From: CAVSJJ01 sp963771015
GTDB taxonomy: Bacteria > Actinomycetota > Actinomycetes > Actinomycetales > Dermatophilaceae
Length of the DNA: 64,000 nucleotides
Assembly (NCBI GenBank): GCA_963771015.1
Contig: CAVYRN010000007.1
Location: forward strand, 323,698-387,697
Direction of reading: 5' to 3'
Below are positions 24,264 through 32,623 of the stretch, piece by piece. The stretch's first letter is position 1. Every line of letters starts with the position of its first letter. The position numbers were made by a program, and so were the translations under genes. Under the pieces are notes generated by a model, which worked only from the letters and a program-made list of their open reading frames with translations, made no database searches and was not told where the DNA came from.

Positions 24264-27060
24264 GCTTGGCGATCTCGCCCAGCCACAGGACCGTCGACGC
24301 GAGGGCCGCGGTCACCAGCCACTGCCCGGGCGACAGGGCGGCCGTGCCGAAGGCCACCTGGAGCAACGGCACCTCGACGACGAGGACCTGGAGCAGGATG
24401 GCCAGGGCGACGGCCCCCCACAGCCACCGGTTGACGAAGAGGTGACGGAAGGCGCTCGAGGTGCTCGACCGCGTGTTGAGGAGGTTGAAGAGCTGGGCGA
24501 AGACGAGGGTGGTGAACCCGGCCGTGCGCGCCGTCGTGAGGTCGCCCGACCCGTCGACGAGACCTCCCGGGAGATAGAGGTCGATCGCCAGCAGGCTGAC
24601 CGCCCCCATGACGAGGCCGACACCGAAGATGGTCGTCCACATCCGGCGGTCGAGGATGCGGTCGGTCGAACGCCGCGGCGGCCGGGCCATGACGTCGTCG
24701 ATCTCGGGGTCGACGCCGAGCGCGAGGGCCGGACCGGAGTCGGTGACGAGGTTGATCCACAGGATCTGCGTCGCGAGCAGCGGTACGACGACGGCTCCGC
24801 GCACCTCGGCGTCGACGAGGCCGAGCGCGCCGGCGAGGACGACGCCGAAGAAGACGGTCGCCACCTCGCCCATGTTCGACGAGAGGAGGTAGCGGAGGAA
24901 CTTCGTGATGTTGTCGAAGATCGTCCGCCCCTGCCGGACGGCGGCGACGATCGTCGCGAAGTCGTCGTTCCCGAGGATCATCGCGGCTGCGCCCTTGGTC
25001 ACCTCGGTCCCGGTGATCCCCATGGCCACCCCGATGTCGGCACTCTTGAGGGCGGGGGCATCGTTGACGCCGTCCCCCGTCATGGCAACGACGTGCCCTC
25101 GGCCCTGAAGCGCGTCGACGATCCGCAGCTTGTGGGCCGGGGCGACCCGGGCGAACACGCTGACGCCGTCGACGACGGCGGTGAGCTCGGCGTCGTCCAT
25201 CGTGTCGAGCTCGGCGCCGGTGAGCGCGACCGATCCCGGACCGACGATCCCCAGGTCGGTGGCGACGGCCGTCGCCGTGCGTGGGTGGTCGCCGGTGATC
25301 ATGACGACCCGGATGCCGGCCCGCCGAGCCTCCTCGATGGCGACGACCGCCTCGCCCCGGGGCGGGTCGATGATGCCGGCCACCCCGACATAGACGAGGT
25401 CCTCCTCGAGGGACGGGTCCAGCTCGACGCCGTCCGTCGCGGTGTCGGATCGCCCGATCGTCCGGTACGCCACCGCTATGGTGCGGAAGCCTCGCTCCGA
25501 CAGCGCATCCACGTCGCTGAGGCACCGGGCCAACAGCTCGTCACCGAGGGGTGTCGACACGTCTCCGACGAGGATCGACGTGCAGTGCCGCAGCAGCACG
25601 TCGGGGGCGCCCTTCGTCATGAGGACCCGGCGACCGCCGTCCCGTTCGGCCCCGAGGGCCGACATCATCTTGCGCTCCGAGGTGAAGGGAATCTCCCCGG
25701 CGCGACGGTAGCCGGCGACCCGGTCGAGCGCCCCCTCGAGCTTGTGCGCAGCGACGAGGAACGCCGCCTCCGTCGGGTCGCCCTCGATACACCAGCCGTC
25801 GTCCGTCCGGTCGAGCTGGGCGTTGTTCGCCAGCGCGCCACCGACGACGACCTGACGCGCGGCTTCGAGCACCGCCTCGTCGTCGGCGCCCGACCGGGTC
25901 GAGGACACCCGGGCCGTCCCCTCGGGGTCGTAGCCCGTCCCCCCCAGCTCGAGGATGCCCGTCGGGGTGACGACGGTCCGCAGGGTCATCTCGTTCCGGG
26001 TCAGGGTCCCGGTCTTGTCCGCGCAGATCACCGACGCCGACCCCAGCGTCTCGACCGAGTGCAGCCGTTTGACGATCGCCTGTCGGCGGGCCATCGCCTT
26101 GACCCCGATGGCGAGCACGAGGGTGAGGATGGCGGGGAGGCCCTCGGGCACGGCCGCGACGGCGAGCGAGACGCCGAGGAGGAGAACGGTGACGACGTCG
26201 TCGACGGACCGTACGCCGTTGACGACGGCGGTGGCGGCCATGACGATGACGGCGATGGCGAGGACGGCCGCCCCGAGGGCCTTCGACACCGAGGCGATCT
26301 CGCGCTGCAAGGGCGAGGGCTCGGTGTCGGTGTCCTCCAGCATGCGGGCGATCGACCCCATCTCGGTGTCCATGCCGGTGGCCGTGACGACCGCGGTCCC
26401 CACGCCCTGGACGACGGCGGTGCCGCCGAAGGCCATGTTGACCCGGTCCCCGGCGACCGCCGGCTCGGCGAGTGGCTGGGCCGTCTTCTCCACCGCCGCG
26501 GACTCCCCGGTCAGCGACGCCTCCTGGACCCGCAGGCCGGCGGTCGTCACGAGGCGGGCGTCCCCCCCGACGGCGTCGCCCTCGGACAGGCTGAGCACGT
26601 CACCGACGACGAGGTCCGCTGACGGGATGGTCGTGAGCCGCCCGTCCCGCACGACCGTCGAGGTCGGCGCCGTGAGATCGGCGAGGGCCGCGACCGCGTC
26701 GGCCGCGCGCTGCTCCTGGACGAAGCCCAGCACGGCGTTGGCGATGAGGATGGCGGCGATGACGGCCGGGTCGACCGGCATACCCTCCGCGCCCTCGGCC
26801 AGCCAGGCGGCCGTGGCGACGGCGATGGCGACGAGGAGGAGGTAGACGAGGGGGTCCTGGAACTGCCGGAGGATCTTGTGCCACACCGGCTCCGGCGGCT
26901 GTGAGCGCAGGACGTTGGGACCGTCCCGAGCCAGCCGGCGCGCCGCCTCGTCGTCGGACAGCCCCTGCTCGGGGTCAACCCCCAGGGCGTGGGCCACCTC
27001 GGCCGCGTCGACCAGGCTGGGGTCGACGAGCCGTGCGCGCGGCTCGCTGGTGGCCGTCAT
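24199..27060 (-). CDS. P-type cation-transporting ATPase (PacL/PMA1 type)
   Basis: Membrane pump of 953 residues with the full P2-type plan. It has a cation ATPase N-terminal domain (about 20-75), helices M1-M2, an actuator domain with TGES, and M4 with PEGLPAIL. The phosphorylation motif is DKTGTLT at Asp348, and the hinge is MTGDGVNDAPALK. Six C-terminal helices include NLVTDSGPALALG in M6. PEGLP and the Asn/Asp in M6 suit Ca2+ or Na+ export more than K+ or heavy metals. ATG 27060 (TATSEP) is chosen; an ATG 36 bases upstream is possible. Two copies of a 49-bp palindrome lie directly upstream, between it and mscS. The 3' end overlaps the convergent DUF2461 gene by 65 bases. Confidence 0.85.
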   Translation of the reverse strand: MTATSEPRARLVDPSLVDAAEVAHALGVDPEQGLSDDEAARRLARDGPNVLRSQPPEPVWHKILRQFQDPLVYLLLVAIAVATAAWLAEGAEGMPVDPAVIAAILIANAVLGFVQEQRAADAVAALADLTAPTSTVVRDGRLTTIPSADLVVGDVLSLSEGDAVGGDARLVTTAGLRVQEASLTGESAAVEKTAQPLAEPAVAGDRVNMAFGGTAVVQGVGTAVVTATGMDTEMGSIARMLEDTDTEPSPLQREIASVSKALGAAVLAIAVIVMAATAVVNGVRSVDDVVTVLLLGVSLAVAAVPEGLPAILTLVLAIGVKAMARRQAIVKRLHSVETLGSASVICADKTGTLTRNEMTLRTVVTPTGILELGGTGYDPEGTARVSSTRSGADDEAVLEAARQVVVGGALANNAQLDRTDDGWCIEGDPTEAAFLVAAHKLEGALDRVAGYRRAGEIPFTSERKMMSALGAERDGGRRVLMTKGAPDVLLRHCTSILVGDVSTPLGDELLARCLSDVDALSERGFRTIAVAYRTIGRSDTATDGVELDPSLEEDLVYVGVAGIIDPPRGEAVVAIEEARRAGIRVVMITGDHPRTATAVATDLGIVGPGSVALTGAELDTMDDAELTAVVDGVSVFARVAPAHKLRIVDALQGRGHVVAMTGDGVNDAPALKSADIGVAMGITGTEVTKGAAAMILGNDDFATIVAAVRQGRTIFDNITKFLRYLLSSNMGEVATVFFGVVLAGALGLVDAEVRGAVVVPLLATQILWINLVTDSGPALALGVDPEIDDVMARPPRRSTDRILDRRMWTTIFGVGLVMGAVSLLAIDLYLPGGLVDGSGDLTTARTAGFTTLVFAQLFNLLNTRSSTSSAFRHLFVNRWLWGAVALAILLQVLVVEVPLLQVAFGTAALSPGQWLVTAALASTVLWLGEIAKLIRGRLARGAWSTGRRARRAR

Positions 27061-27138
27061 GTCCTCATCGTCGTCGGTTGGGCGGCGGCCCGCCATGACG
27101 TATGCCGCACCGGCGCCCCTTTTCTGCCCCACCCACCT

Positions 27139-27187
27139 GGTTCGAGGTATTCCGGTTGCGTCTGGGGGTACCGGATTACCTCGAACC
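27139..27187. repeat. 49-bp palindromic repeat, copy 1
   Basis: Imperfect hairpin with 18-base arms: GGTTCGAGGTATTCCGGT at the left and, after a 13-base loop, ACCGGATTACCTCGAACC; 17 of 18 pairs match. The whole unit recurs without change at 27213-27261. I saw no other copy in the window. It lies between the stop of mscS and the start of the P-type ATPase gene, both on the minus strand. Confidence 0.9.
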
Positions 27188-27212
27188 GGGCAGCCGGAAC
27201 GCCCACACCCCT

Positions 27213-27261
27213 GGTTCGAGGTATTCCGGTTGCGTCTGGGGGTACCGGATTACCTCGAACC
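27213..27261. repeat. 49-bp palindromic repeat, copy 2
   Basis: Identical to the copy at 27139-27187, 74 bases away, which is close to seven helical turns. The repeated block extends slightly beyond the stems (CCT before, GGGC after). Possible roles: tandem transcription stop after mscS, a dimer-binding operator in front of the ATPase gene, or a REP-type mobile palindrome. Confidence 0.9.
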
Positions 27262-27277
27262 GGGCGGGCAACAACGG

Positions 27278-28102
27278 TCAGTCCTCCCGGCGCAGCCAGA
27301 CGGTCCGCTGGGGGAAGGCGATCTCGATGCCGTGCTCGTCGAGCCGGCGCTTGACTGCCATGGCGACGTCGTTGCGGACCTGACGCAGGACCGCGCTCTC
27401 CGACCTGTGCCAGTACATGACGTCGATCGTGATGGCCGAGTCGGCGAACTCGCGGACGAAGGCAGCCGGGGGCGGATCGGCCTGGACGCCGGGCACCGTC
27501 GGGACGGTGTCGAGGATGACCCGCCGGGCGGTCTCGAGGTCGGTGTCGTAGGCGACGCCGACCTCGATGGTCGTCCGCCGGTTCGGGGTTCTCGTGTGGT
27601 TCGTGATGGGCGCCTTGAGAACCTCGGCCGCCGGGAGGATGAGGTCGAGGCCGTCGAACGTGAGCACCCGGACGGCCCGCAGGTCGATATCGAGCACCGT
27701 GCCGTCGAAGCCGAGCGAGCTGATCTGGTCCCCGACCCGGAACGGTCTGCGCAGCTGGATGAGGACGCCGGCGACGAAGTTCTGCAGGATGTCCTGCGCG
27801 GCGAACGCCAGGGCGATGCCGCCGACACCGAGGGCTCCGAGCAGCGGTCCGACCTGAACCCCGGCGACGCCCAGGGCGTAGACCGTCCCGGCGACGAAGA
27901 CGATGAGGCCGACGAACCTCCCCAGCCGCAGCCCCATGCGGCGGTCGCTCTCGCCGCGGTCGAGCGCGCGCGTCAGCCCATAGCGGACGAGTGCCGTGGC
28001 GATGACGACGGCGATGAAGACGAGCGCGCCGGACACGAGGGGCTCTGGGCTGGTGAGCCACGTCGGGAGGAGGTCGGCCGGCACGGCCCCGGTGGCTGGC
28101 AT
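27278..28102 (-). CDS. MscS-family mechanosensitive channel
   Basis: A 274-residue small-conductance mechanosensitive channel. Three hydrophobic helices occur in the first 130 residues; the pore helix is rich in Gly/Ala (GALGVGGIALAFAAQDILQNFVAG, about 86-109). A beta domain follows with FRVGDQISSLGFDGTVLDIDLR and then a C-terminal alpha/beta domain. It opens under membrane tension to release solutes on osmotic downshift. The ATG at 28102 is favoured; a GTG at 28111 is in frame. The hemerythrin gene ends 54 bases upstream of it on the same strand. Confidence 0.88.
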   Translation of the reverse strand: MPATGAVPADLLPTWLTSPEPLVSGALVFIAVVIATALVRYGLTRALDRGESDRRMGLRLGRFVGLIVFVAGTVYALGVAGVQVGPLLGALGVGGIALAFAAQDILQNFVAGVLIQLRRPFRVGDQISSLGFDGTVLDIDLRAVRVLTFDGLDLILPAAEVLKAPITNHTRTPNRRTTIEVGVAYDTDLETARRVILDTVPTVPGVQADPPPAAFVREFADSAITIDVMYWHRSESAVLRQVRNDVAMAVKRRLDEHGIEIAFPQRTVWLRRED

Positions 28103-28156
28103 GGCTCCCACCCTAGGGGTATGCCGTCCGGCCGCCGGGCCTGCGCGACCTCGGGG

Positions 28157-28600
28157 CTATGCCCCGTCGTTTTGGTCGACCATGTCGCCGAGCCGTTGGA
28201 GGACATCGGCGTCGAGGGCGATCGCGGCGGCGGGGAAGAGGCCGTTCTCCTCGCGGTCGATGTGCCGGCGCAGCCTCGAGATGAAGGGTTCGAGGCGGTC
28301 GAGGTCGCCGGCGAGGATCGCACCCAGGTCGTCGTCGAGATCGACGTGCTCCGCGCACAGGGATGCCACGTGGTCACCGAAGCCGTCGACCCGGGCCAGC
28401 TCGGCGAACAGGCCACGCTCCTCGCCTCGGGTGTGCGGGCCGAGAAGGCGGGCGAGCTCCGACCCGGCTCCGCGTGCGGCATCGAGGCCGGCTGCGATGG
28501 CCGTGCGTCGGAACACCCCCGCCGCCTCGATGATGGCCACGTGCTCGTCGGTGAGCCGCCCGATGACGGTGAGGCTCTGGCAGCCGCAGTACGAGCACAT
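28157..28600 (-). CDS. Hemerythrin-like protein
   Basis: A 147-residue four-helix hemerythrin/HHE protein that should bind a non-heme di-iron centre. Metal-ligand candidates in order: RLTDEHVAIIE (His near 18), LGPHTRGEERGLF (His near 53, Glu near 57), CAEHVDLDDDL (His near 76) and RRHIDREENGLF (His near 103, Glu near 107). An N-terminal CSYCGC pair may add redox sensing. Such proteins are linked to nitric oxide and oxygen handling. It starts one base after the stop of the SufR-like regulator gene and is certainly co-transcribed, next to the nitrate module. Confidence 0.8.
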   Translation of the reverse strand: MCSYCGCQSLTVIGRLTDEHVAIIEAAGVFRRTAIAAGLDAARGAGSELARLLGPHTRGEERGLFAELARVDGFGDHVASLCAEHVDLDDDLGAILAGDLDRLEPFISRLRRHIDREENGLFPAAAIALDADVLQRLGDMVDQNDGA

Positions 28601-28601
28601 C

Positions 28602-29321
28602 TCAACCAGCCCCCGGGCTGTCCAGGCGAATGGCACACACGAGCGGGTCGTCCTGTCGGAACGACTCCAGCGCTCGGACGCGGACCGCGCCACCCAGCTG
28701 CTCGAGGGTCCCCTCGACGAGACCGAGGTGGACCCCACAGACGACCGCCCTGCTCTCCCTCGCGACCTCCTCGAACGGACACCTGCGCAGGAGGATCTCG
28801 CTCCCGTCCGGGTCGTACACCGGTCGGAAGCCCAGGCCGTCCATGATGCGGACGACGTCGTCGACGGCCCGCTCCGCGGTCGGCGCGGGAGACCCCGGTG
28901 CGTCGGAGAGGTTCCGTCGCTCGGCCTCCGCCCAGCGACGGCCCGCCTCGACCGCGGCGCGCCCGGCGTCAGGGGTGGCCCCGAGCTCCCTGGCCAGCAG
29001 GGAGGCGAGGGTCTTGTAGTCCTCCCCCTCGGCGGCGTCCTGGTCGCGGGCGGACCCGACCGCGGCGTACAGCGTCTTCGGCCGGCCGGGCTGGACACGG
29101 TCCTCGCGGCGCCGCGCCACGAGGCCGACCTCGACGAGATGCTCCAGATGGACCCGGGCGGTGTTGGGGTGCAGCCCCACCTGAGCGGCCGCCTCGGTCA
29201 CGGTGAGCGGATGGTCGGCGCCGCGCAGCGCCGCCAGCAGGTCGACCCGGCTCTGTGAGGACAGCGCTCGGTGGCGTCTGGTGTCGGGCCGCACAGTCGT
29301 CACGAGTTGAATATTACCCAT
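28602..29321 (-). CDS. SufR-like HTH regulator (nitrate cluster, copy 1)
   Basis: Transcriptional regulator of 239 residues. An ArsR/DeoR-type winged helix is at about 18-75 (SSQSRVDLLAAL, EAAAQVGLHPNTARVHLEHLVEVGLVARR). A C-terminal sensor part carries CPFEEVARESRAVVC, then GVH, then a third Cys in DPLVC, that is C-x13-C-x2-H and a Cys 33 residues on. Three cysteines in that order are known from the iron-sulfur regulator SufR, so an oxygen- or NO-sensitive cluster is likely (inference). It is divergent from narK and precedes the hemerythrin gene by one base. A related regulator heads the narGHJI operon 9 kb away. Confidence 0.75.
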   Translation of the reverse strand: MGNIQLVTTVRPDTRRHRALSSQSRVDLLAALRGADHPLTVTEAAAQVGLHPNTARVHLEHLVEVGLVARRREDRVQPGRPKTLYAAVGSARDQDAAEGEDYKTLASLLARELGATPDAGRAAVEAGRRWAEAERRNLSDAPGSPAPTAERAVDDVVRIMDGLGFRPVYDPDGSEILLRRCPFEEVARESRAVVCGVHLGLVEGTLEQLGGAVRVRALESFRQDDPLVCAIRLDSPGAG

Positions 29322-29398
29322 GGATCATGTAAAAATCATATCTACGGTTAAAACCGGGCGTTCGCGGCCCGAGAACAGGGAGAAAGAGCGGCACCACC
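29322..29398. promoter_or_regulatory. AT-rich divergent regulator-narK control region
   Basis: This 77-base gap is strikingly AT-rich. It contains the short palindrome CATGGATCATG (about 29318-29328), two ATCAT steps 13 bases apart and TACGGTTAAAAC. With a cluster-binding regulator on one side and narK on the other it is the likely shared operator. I cannot place -10 and -35 boxes with confidence. Confidence 0.45.
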
Positions 29399-30784
29399 AT
29401 GAGCACACCAGACGCGACGGGCTCGGTACCGTCGGACGCGCCCACCGAGACGACGGAGGCCCCGGCCACCGCCGGCACCGTTCCGCCCGACGTCTCCCGC
29501 CTGGTCCGGGGGACCAAGTCCCAGGCCATGTGGCTGGCCACCTTCGGCTTCTTCGGCGGGTTCGCCGGGGTGTCGATCTTCGGCCCGCTCGTCCCGAAGT
29601 TCACCGACCTGCTGGGCCTGTCACCGTTCGCCGCCGGGATCCTCGCGGCGATTCCGGCGCTGACCGGCTCGCTGCTGCGCATCCCGTTCGGGGCTGCGGT
29701 GGACAAGATGGGCGGGAAGCGCCCCTTCCTCACGCTGCTCGCCGTCACCAACGTCGGAGTTCTCGGGCTCCTCCTCCTGCTCGCCACCCGCTACCCGGAC
29801 GACATGGCCGGCACGTACCCGGTGCTGCTCCTCCTCGGGGCGCTCATCGGCTGCGGCATCGCGACGTTCTCGGTGGGCATCGCCCAGGTCTCCTACTGGT
29901 TCCCGCACAAGGAGCAGGGTGGTGCTCTCGGGACGTATGCCGGGCTCGGCAACACCAGCCCCGGCCTGTCCACGTTCTTCCTCCCGCTCGCCGTCGGCGC
30001 CCTCGGCATGCTCGGCGCCTACAGCATCTGGTTCGGGATCCTGCTGGTCATCACCATCGGCTACGGGCTCCTCATCAAGGACGCCCCGTGGTTCCAGCTG
30101 AAGGCCCACGGGATCGACCTGCCCGCCGAGCAGCTCCCCGAGCTCGGAGGCGGCGAGCGGCGACCCAGCGGCTCGGCCGTCCTGGGCCTGCGTCAGGCCG
30201 CGACGATCCCGGCCACCTGGGTCCTGGTCTTCTTCTACTTCCTCTCCTTCGGTGGCTTCCTCGCCTTCACCTCGTGGCTGCCGACGTACTGGCACGGCAT
30301 GTACGGGTCGACGTTGCGCGAGGCGGGTCTACTCACGGCGACCTTCTCCCTCATCTCCGCGTTGATCCGCGTCCCCGGCGGCCTGCTCTCGGACCGCATC
30401 TCGATCCGCTACGCCCTCCACGGCAACTTCCTGCTCATGCTCGCCGGCGTGCTGGTGCTGTCCTTCTCGCAGACGTTCTCCGTCTCGCTCATCGCGACCA
30501 TCGGCATCGCCGTCGGGATGGGCCTGCAGAACGCCATCGTGTTCAAGCTCCTCCCGCACTACGTGCCGCACGCCGTGGGCGGGGCGTCGGGCTGGATCGG
30601 CGGTCTGGGCGCCCTCGGCGGGTTCGTCCTGCCCCCCGTCATCGGCGCCGTCACCGGCGTGGTCGGCGGGGCCACCGGCTACGCCCGAGGGTTCCTCCCG
30701 GTCGCGGTGCTGCTCGTCGTCGCCCTCCCGGTCGTCACCTGGCTGCAACGCTGGACGGCGCGCCAGGAACAACCCGCAGCCTGA
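29399..30784 (+). CDS. narK: NarK-type nitrate/nitrite transporter
   Basis: Major-facilitator protein of 461 residues with 12 hydrophobic helices after a soluble Thr/Ala-rich N-terminus of about 45 residues. The nitrate-transporter signature is present in both halves: GTYAGLGNTSPGLSTFF (about 178-194) and GGASGWIGGLGALGGFVLPP (about 394-413). It should import nitrate or exchange it for nitrite to serve the NarGHJI enzyme encoded on the opposite strand just downstream. ATG 29399 follows AGGGAG some 20 bases upstream plus a nearer GAGCGG, so the start is probable but not certain. It is divergent from the SufR-like regulator. Confidence 0.9.
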   Translation: MSTPDATGSVPSDAPTETTEAPATAGTVPPDVSRLVRGTKSQAMWLATFGFFGGFAGVSIFGPLVPKFTDLLGLSPFAAGILAAIPALTGSLLRIPFGAAVDKMGGKRPFLTLLAVTNVGVLGLLLLLATRYPDDMAGTYPVLLLLGALIGCGIATFSVGIAQVSYWFPHKEQGGALGTYAGLGNTSPGLSTFFLPLAVGALGMLGAYSIWFGILLVITIGYGLLIKDAPWFQLKAHGIDLPAEQLPELGGGERRPSGSAVLGLRQAATIPATWVLVFFYFLSFGGFLAFTSWLPTYWHGMYGSTLREAGLLTATFSLISALIRVPGGLLSDRISIRYALHGNFLLMLAGVLVLSFSQTFSVSLIATIGIAVGMGLQNAIVFKLLPHYVPHAVGGASGWIGGLGALGGFVLPPVIGAVTGVVGGATGYARGFLPVAVLLVVALPVVTWLQRWTARQEQPAA

Positions 30785-30849
30785 CGGCGCGCCCCCTCAG
30801 CGTGCGCCTTCCCGTCCGCGTCGGGTTGGCGACGCCGGTGCCGGAACGG

Positions 30850-31155
30850 TCAGGCGCGCGACGCGGCCGACGCGACGGTGCGGGCGATCGCCCCACGCAG
30901 GCGGTCGGGCGCGAGGCCGGGGCGGGGGGCGGGGCCGTCGGCTCGCGAGCCGGCTACCGAGGCCGCCTGGCCGATGGCGACGCCCCAGATGAAGGCGCCG
31001 ACCGGCGCCATCGGGCGGGAGAAGCCGTGCGCGATGTCCCGGGTCAGCTCGTGGACCCCGGCGACGTCGACGAGCGCCGGGTCGACGCCCACGGCCTCAC
31101 ATGCCTCGCGGATCCAGTCCTGCCACTGATGTTCGGCGGCGGCGAGATCGGTCAT
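30850..31155 (-). CDS. DUF6457 protein, last gene of nar operon
   Basis: A 101-residue helical protein of the DUF6457 family (core HELTRDIAHGFSRPMAPVGAFIWGVAIG at about 33-60). In other actinobacteria this domain occurs beside or fused to molybdopterin-guanine-dinucleotide proteins, which agrees with its place behind a molybdoenzyme operon. Biochemical role unknown. Its ATG (31155) overlaps the narI stop by four bases, so it is made with the nitrate reductase. It converges with narK. Confidence 0.7.
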   Translation of the reverse strand: MTDLAAAEHQWQDWIREACEAVGVDPALVDVAGVHELTRDIAHGFSRPMAPVGAFIWGVAIGQAASVAGSRADGPAPRPGLAPDRLRGAIARTVASAASRA

Positions 31156-31907
31156 CGGCGTCCTTTCGTGAGGGTAGGTCGTTCCCAGCCGCGCTGCGGC
31201 GCGCGGTTGCCCGAGGCGTAGCCGGAACGCACGTCCTTGGAGCGGTAGACGATGTAGGGCCGGGTCACGTACCCCAGCGGCGCGCTGAAGACGTGTACGA
31301 GCCGGGTGAACGGCCACATCGCGAACAGCAGGCAGGCGACCAGCGCGTGCACCTGGAACCCCAGCGGTGCGGCTGCCATCAGGTCGGGGTCCGGATGCAG
31401 CGTCCAGATGCCCCGGAACCACAGCGAGACGCCTTCGCGGTAGTTGTAGTCCCCCCCGTAGTGGAGCAGTCCCGAGATGACGGTGTTCCACATGCCGAGG
31501 GCGATGACGAGGCCGAGAACGGCATACATCGCCTTGTCCATGACGGTGGTGGCACTGAAGACCGGCCCGACCGTCCGCCGACGGTAGACGAGGATCCCCA
31601 GCCCGACGACGGTCATGGCCCCGGTGACGATCCCGCCGGACAGGGCGACCGCGTGGTACGCACCCTCGCTGATCCCGACCGCATCGGTCCAGGACTGCGG
31701 GAGGAGCAGACCGATGACGTGCCCGGCGACGACACCGAGCAGGCCGAAGTGGAACAGCGGGCTCCCCCAACGCAGCAGCCTGGACTCGTAGAGCTGCGAG
31801 GACCGGGTGGTCCACCCGAACTTGTCGTATCGGTAGCGCCAGTAATGCCCGACGACGAACACCGCGAGGCACACATAGGGGACGATGACCCACCAGAAGA
31901 CGTTCAC
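31152..31907 (-). CDS. narI: Nitrate reductase gamma subunit (cytochrome b)
   Basis: A 251-residue membrane cytochrome b that takes electrons from menaquinol and passes them to NarH. Five hydrophobic helices are visible. Heme-ligand histidines are expected in SPLFHFGLLGVVAGHVIG (about 50-67) and in FQVHALVACLLFAMWPFTRLVHVF (about 193-216), the usual two pairs. GTG at 31907 is the start; it overlaps the narJ stop as GTGA. An upstream frame reaching 32189 is only shadow sequence of narJ. Confidence 0.92.
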   Translation of the reverse strand: MNVFWWVIVPYVCLAVFVVGHYWRYRYDKFGWTTRSSQLYESRLLRWGSPLFHFGLLGVVAGHVIGLLLPQSWTDAVGISEGAYHAVALSGGIVTGAMTVVGLGILVYRRRTVGPVFSATTVMDKAMYAVLGLVIALGMWNTVISGLLHYGGDYNYREGVSLWFRGIWTLHPDPDLMAAAPLGFQVHALVACLLFAMWPFTRLVHVFSAPLGYVTRPYIVYRSKDVRSGYASGNRAPQRGWERPTLTKGRR

Positions 31908-32623
31908 CGCACGCTCTCCCTCTCGAGTCCCGCCTGCAACGCGTCGCCGAACGGCTCGGGCCGCGGGTTGAGCCGCGGGTCGACCGCGTACGGCGAGCTG
32001 TCCAGGCCGACCTCCTCCTGCGGCGGCCCCTGGGCCAGCAGCCGCGCCAGCGCCTCCTCGCCCTCGCCGTCCAGGACCGGAAGGCACGCCCGCACCGCGT
32101 CGATGACGGGGAGCCAGCGCGAGGAGCGCCGGTCGAGCGCCAACCTCAGCATCTCGATGCCGACCCGGTGGTCGATGAGGATCTTCCACGCCGCGTCGAG
32201 GTCGTGCAGGGCGCCGAACTCGAGCACCACGGGCAGGAAGTCGGGGAGCTCGGTGGTGTCCAGGTCGGCGCCGGAGCGTCGGTAGGTCTGCTTGATCCGG
32301 ACGAGCGCCACCCCGCGCCGGCGGGTGTCACCGTGGGTGAAGTAGGTCAGGTGCAGGGCACACTTTCGGGTGACGTCGAAGGTGTCGACGTAGTCCCGCT
32401 GCAGATCGCCGAGGTGGGTCCCGTCGAGGACGTCGAGGTATGCCGCCAGCGGCCCGCCGACGTCCGCCGGCAGCCCGGCGACGGCCTCGCGGAGCATCGG
32501 CACGCGGCATACCAGCTCGTCGCTCGGGTACTCGAGCAGGAGTGAGGCGACCTGCCAGGCGGTCGCCAGGTCCGTGTCGGCCGGGCGCCTGCTCCCTCGC
32601 CGGCCCATCCGCAGGCCCATCAC
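31904..32623 (-). CDS. narJ: Nitrate reductase assembly chaperone
   Basis: Cytoplasmic chaperone of 239 residues of the NarJ/TorD type, needed to insert molybdenum cofactor and to attach NarGH to the membrane. Family features are ASLLLEYPSDEL near the start, YVDTFDVTRKCALHLTYFTHGDTRRRG (about 78-104) and LPDFLPVVLEF (about 123-133). GTG at 32623 overlaps the narH stop (GTGA); an ATG follows directly at 32620. The C-terminal 45 residues are Pro-rich and variable. Confidence 0.92.
   Translation of the reverse strand: MMGLRMGRRGSRRPADTDLATAWQVASLLLEYPSDELVCRVPMLREAVAGLPADVGGPLAAYLDVLDGTHLGDLQRDYVDTFDVTRKCALHLTYFTHGDTRRRGVALVRIKQTYRRSGADLDTTELPDFLPVVLEFGALHDLDAAWKILIDHRVGIEMLRLALDRRSSRWLPVIDAVRACLPVLDGEGEEALARLLAQGPPQEEVGLDSSPYAVDPRLNPRPEPFGDALQAGLERESVR

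Noticed and set aside
27139..27261. CRISPR array
   Set aside because: Only two units, each a 49-base hairpin with long arms, one spacer-like gap of 25 bases, and no cas gene in the window.
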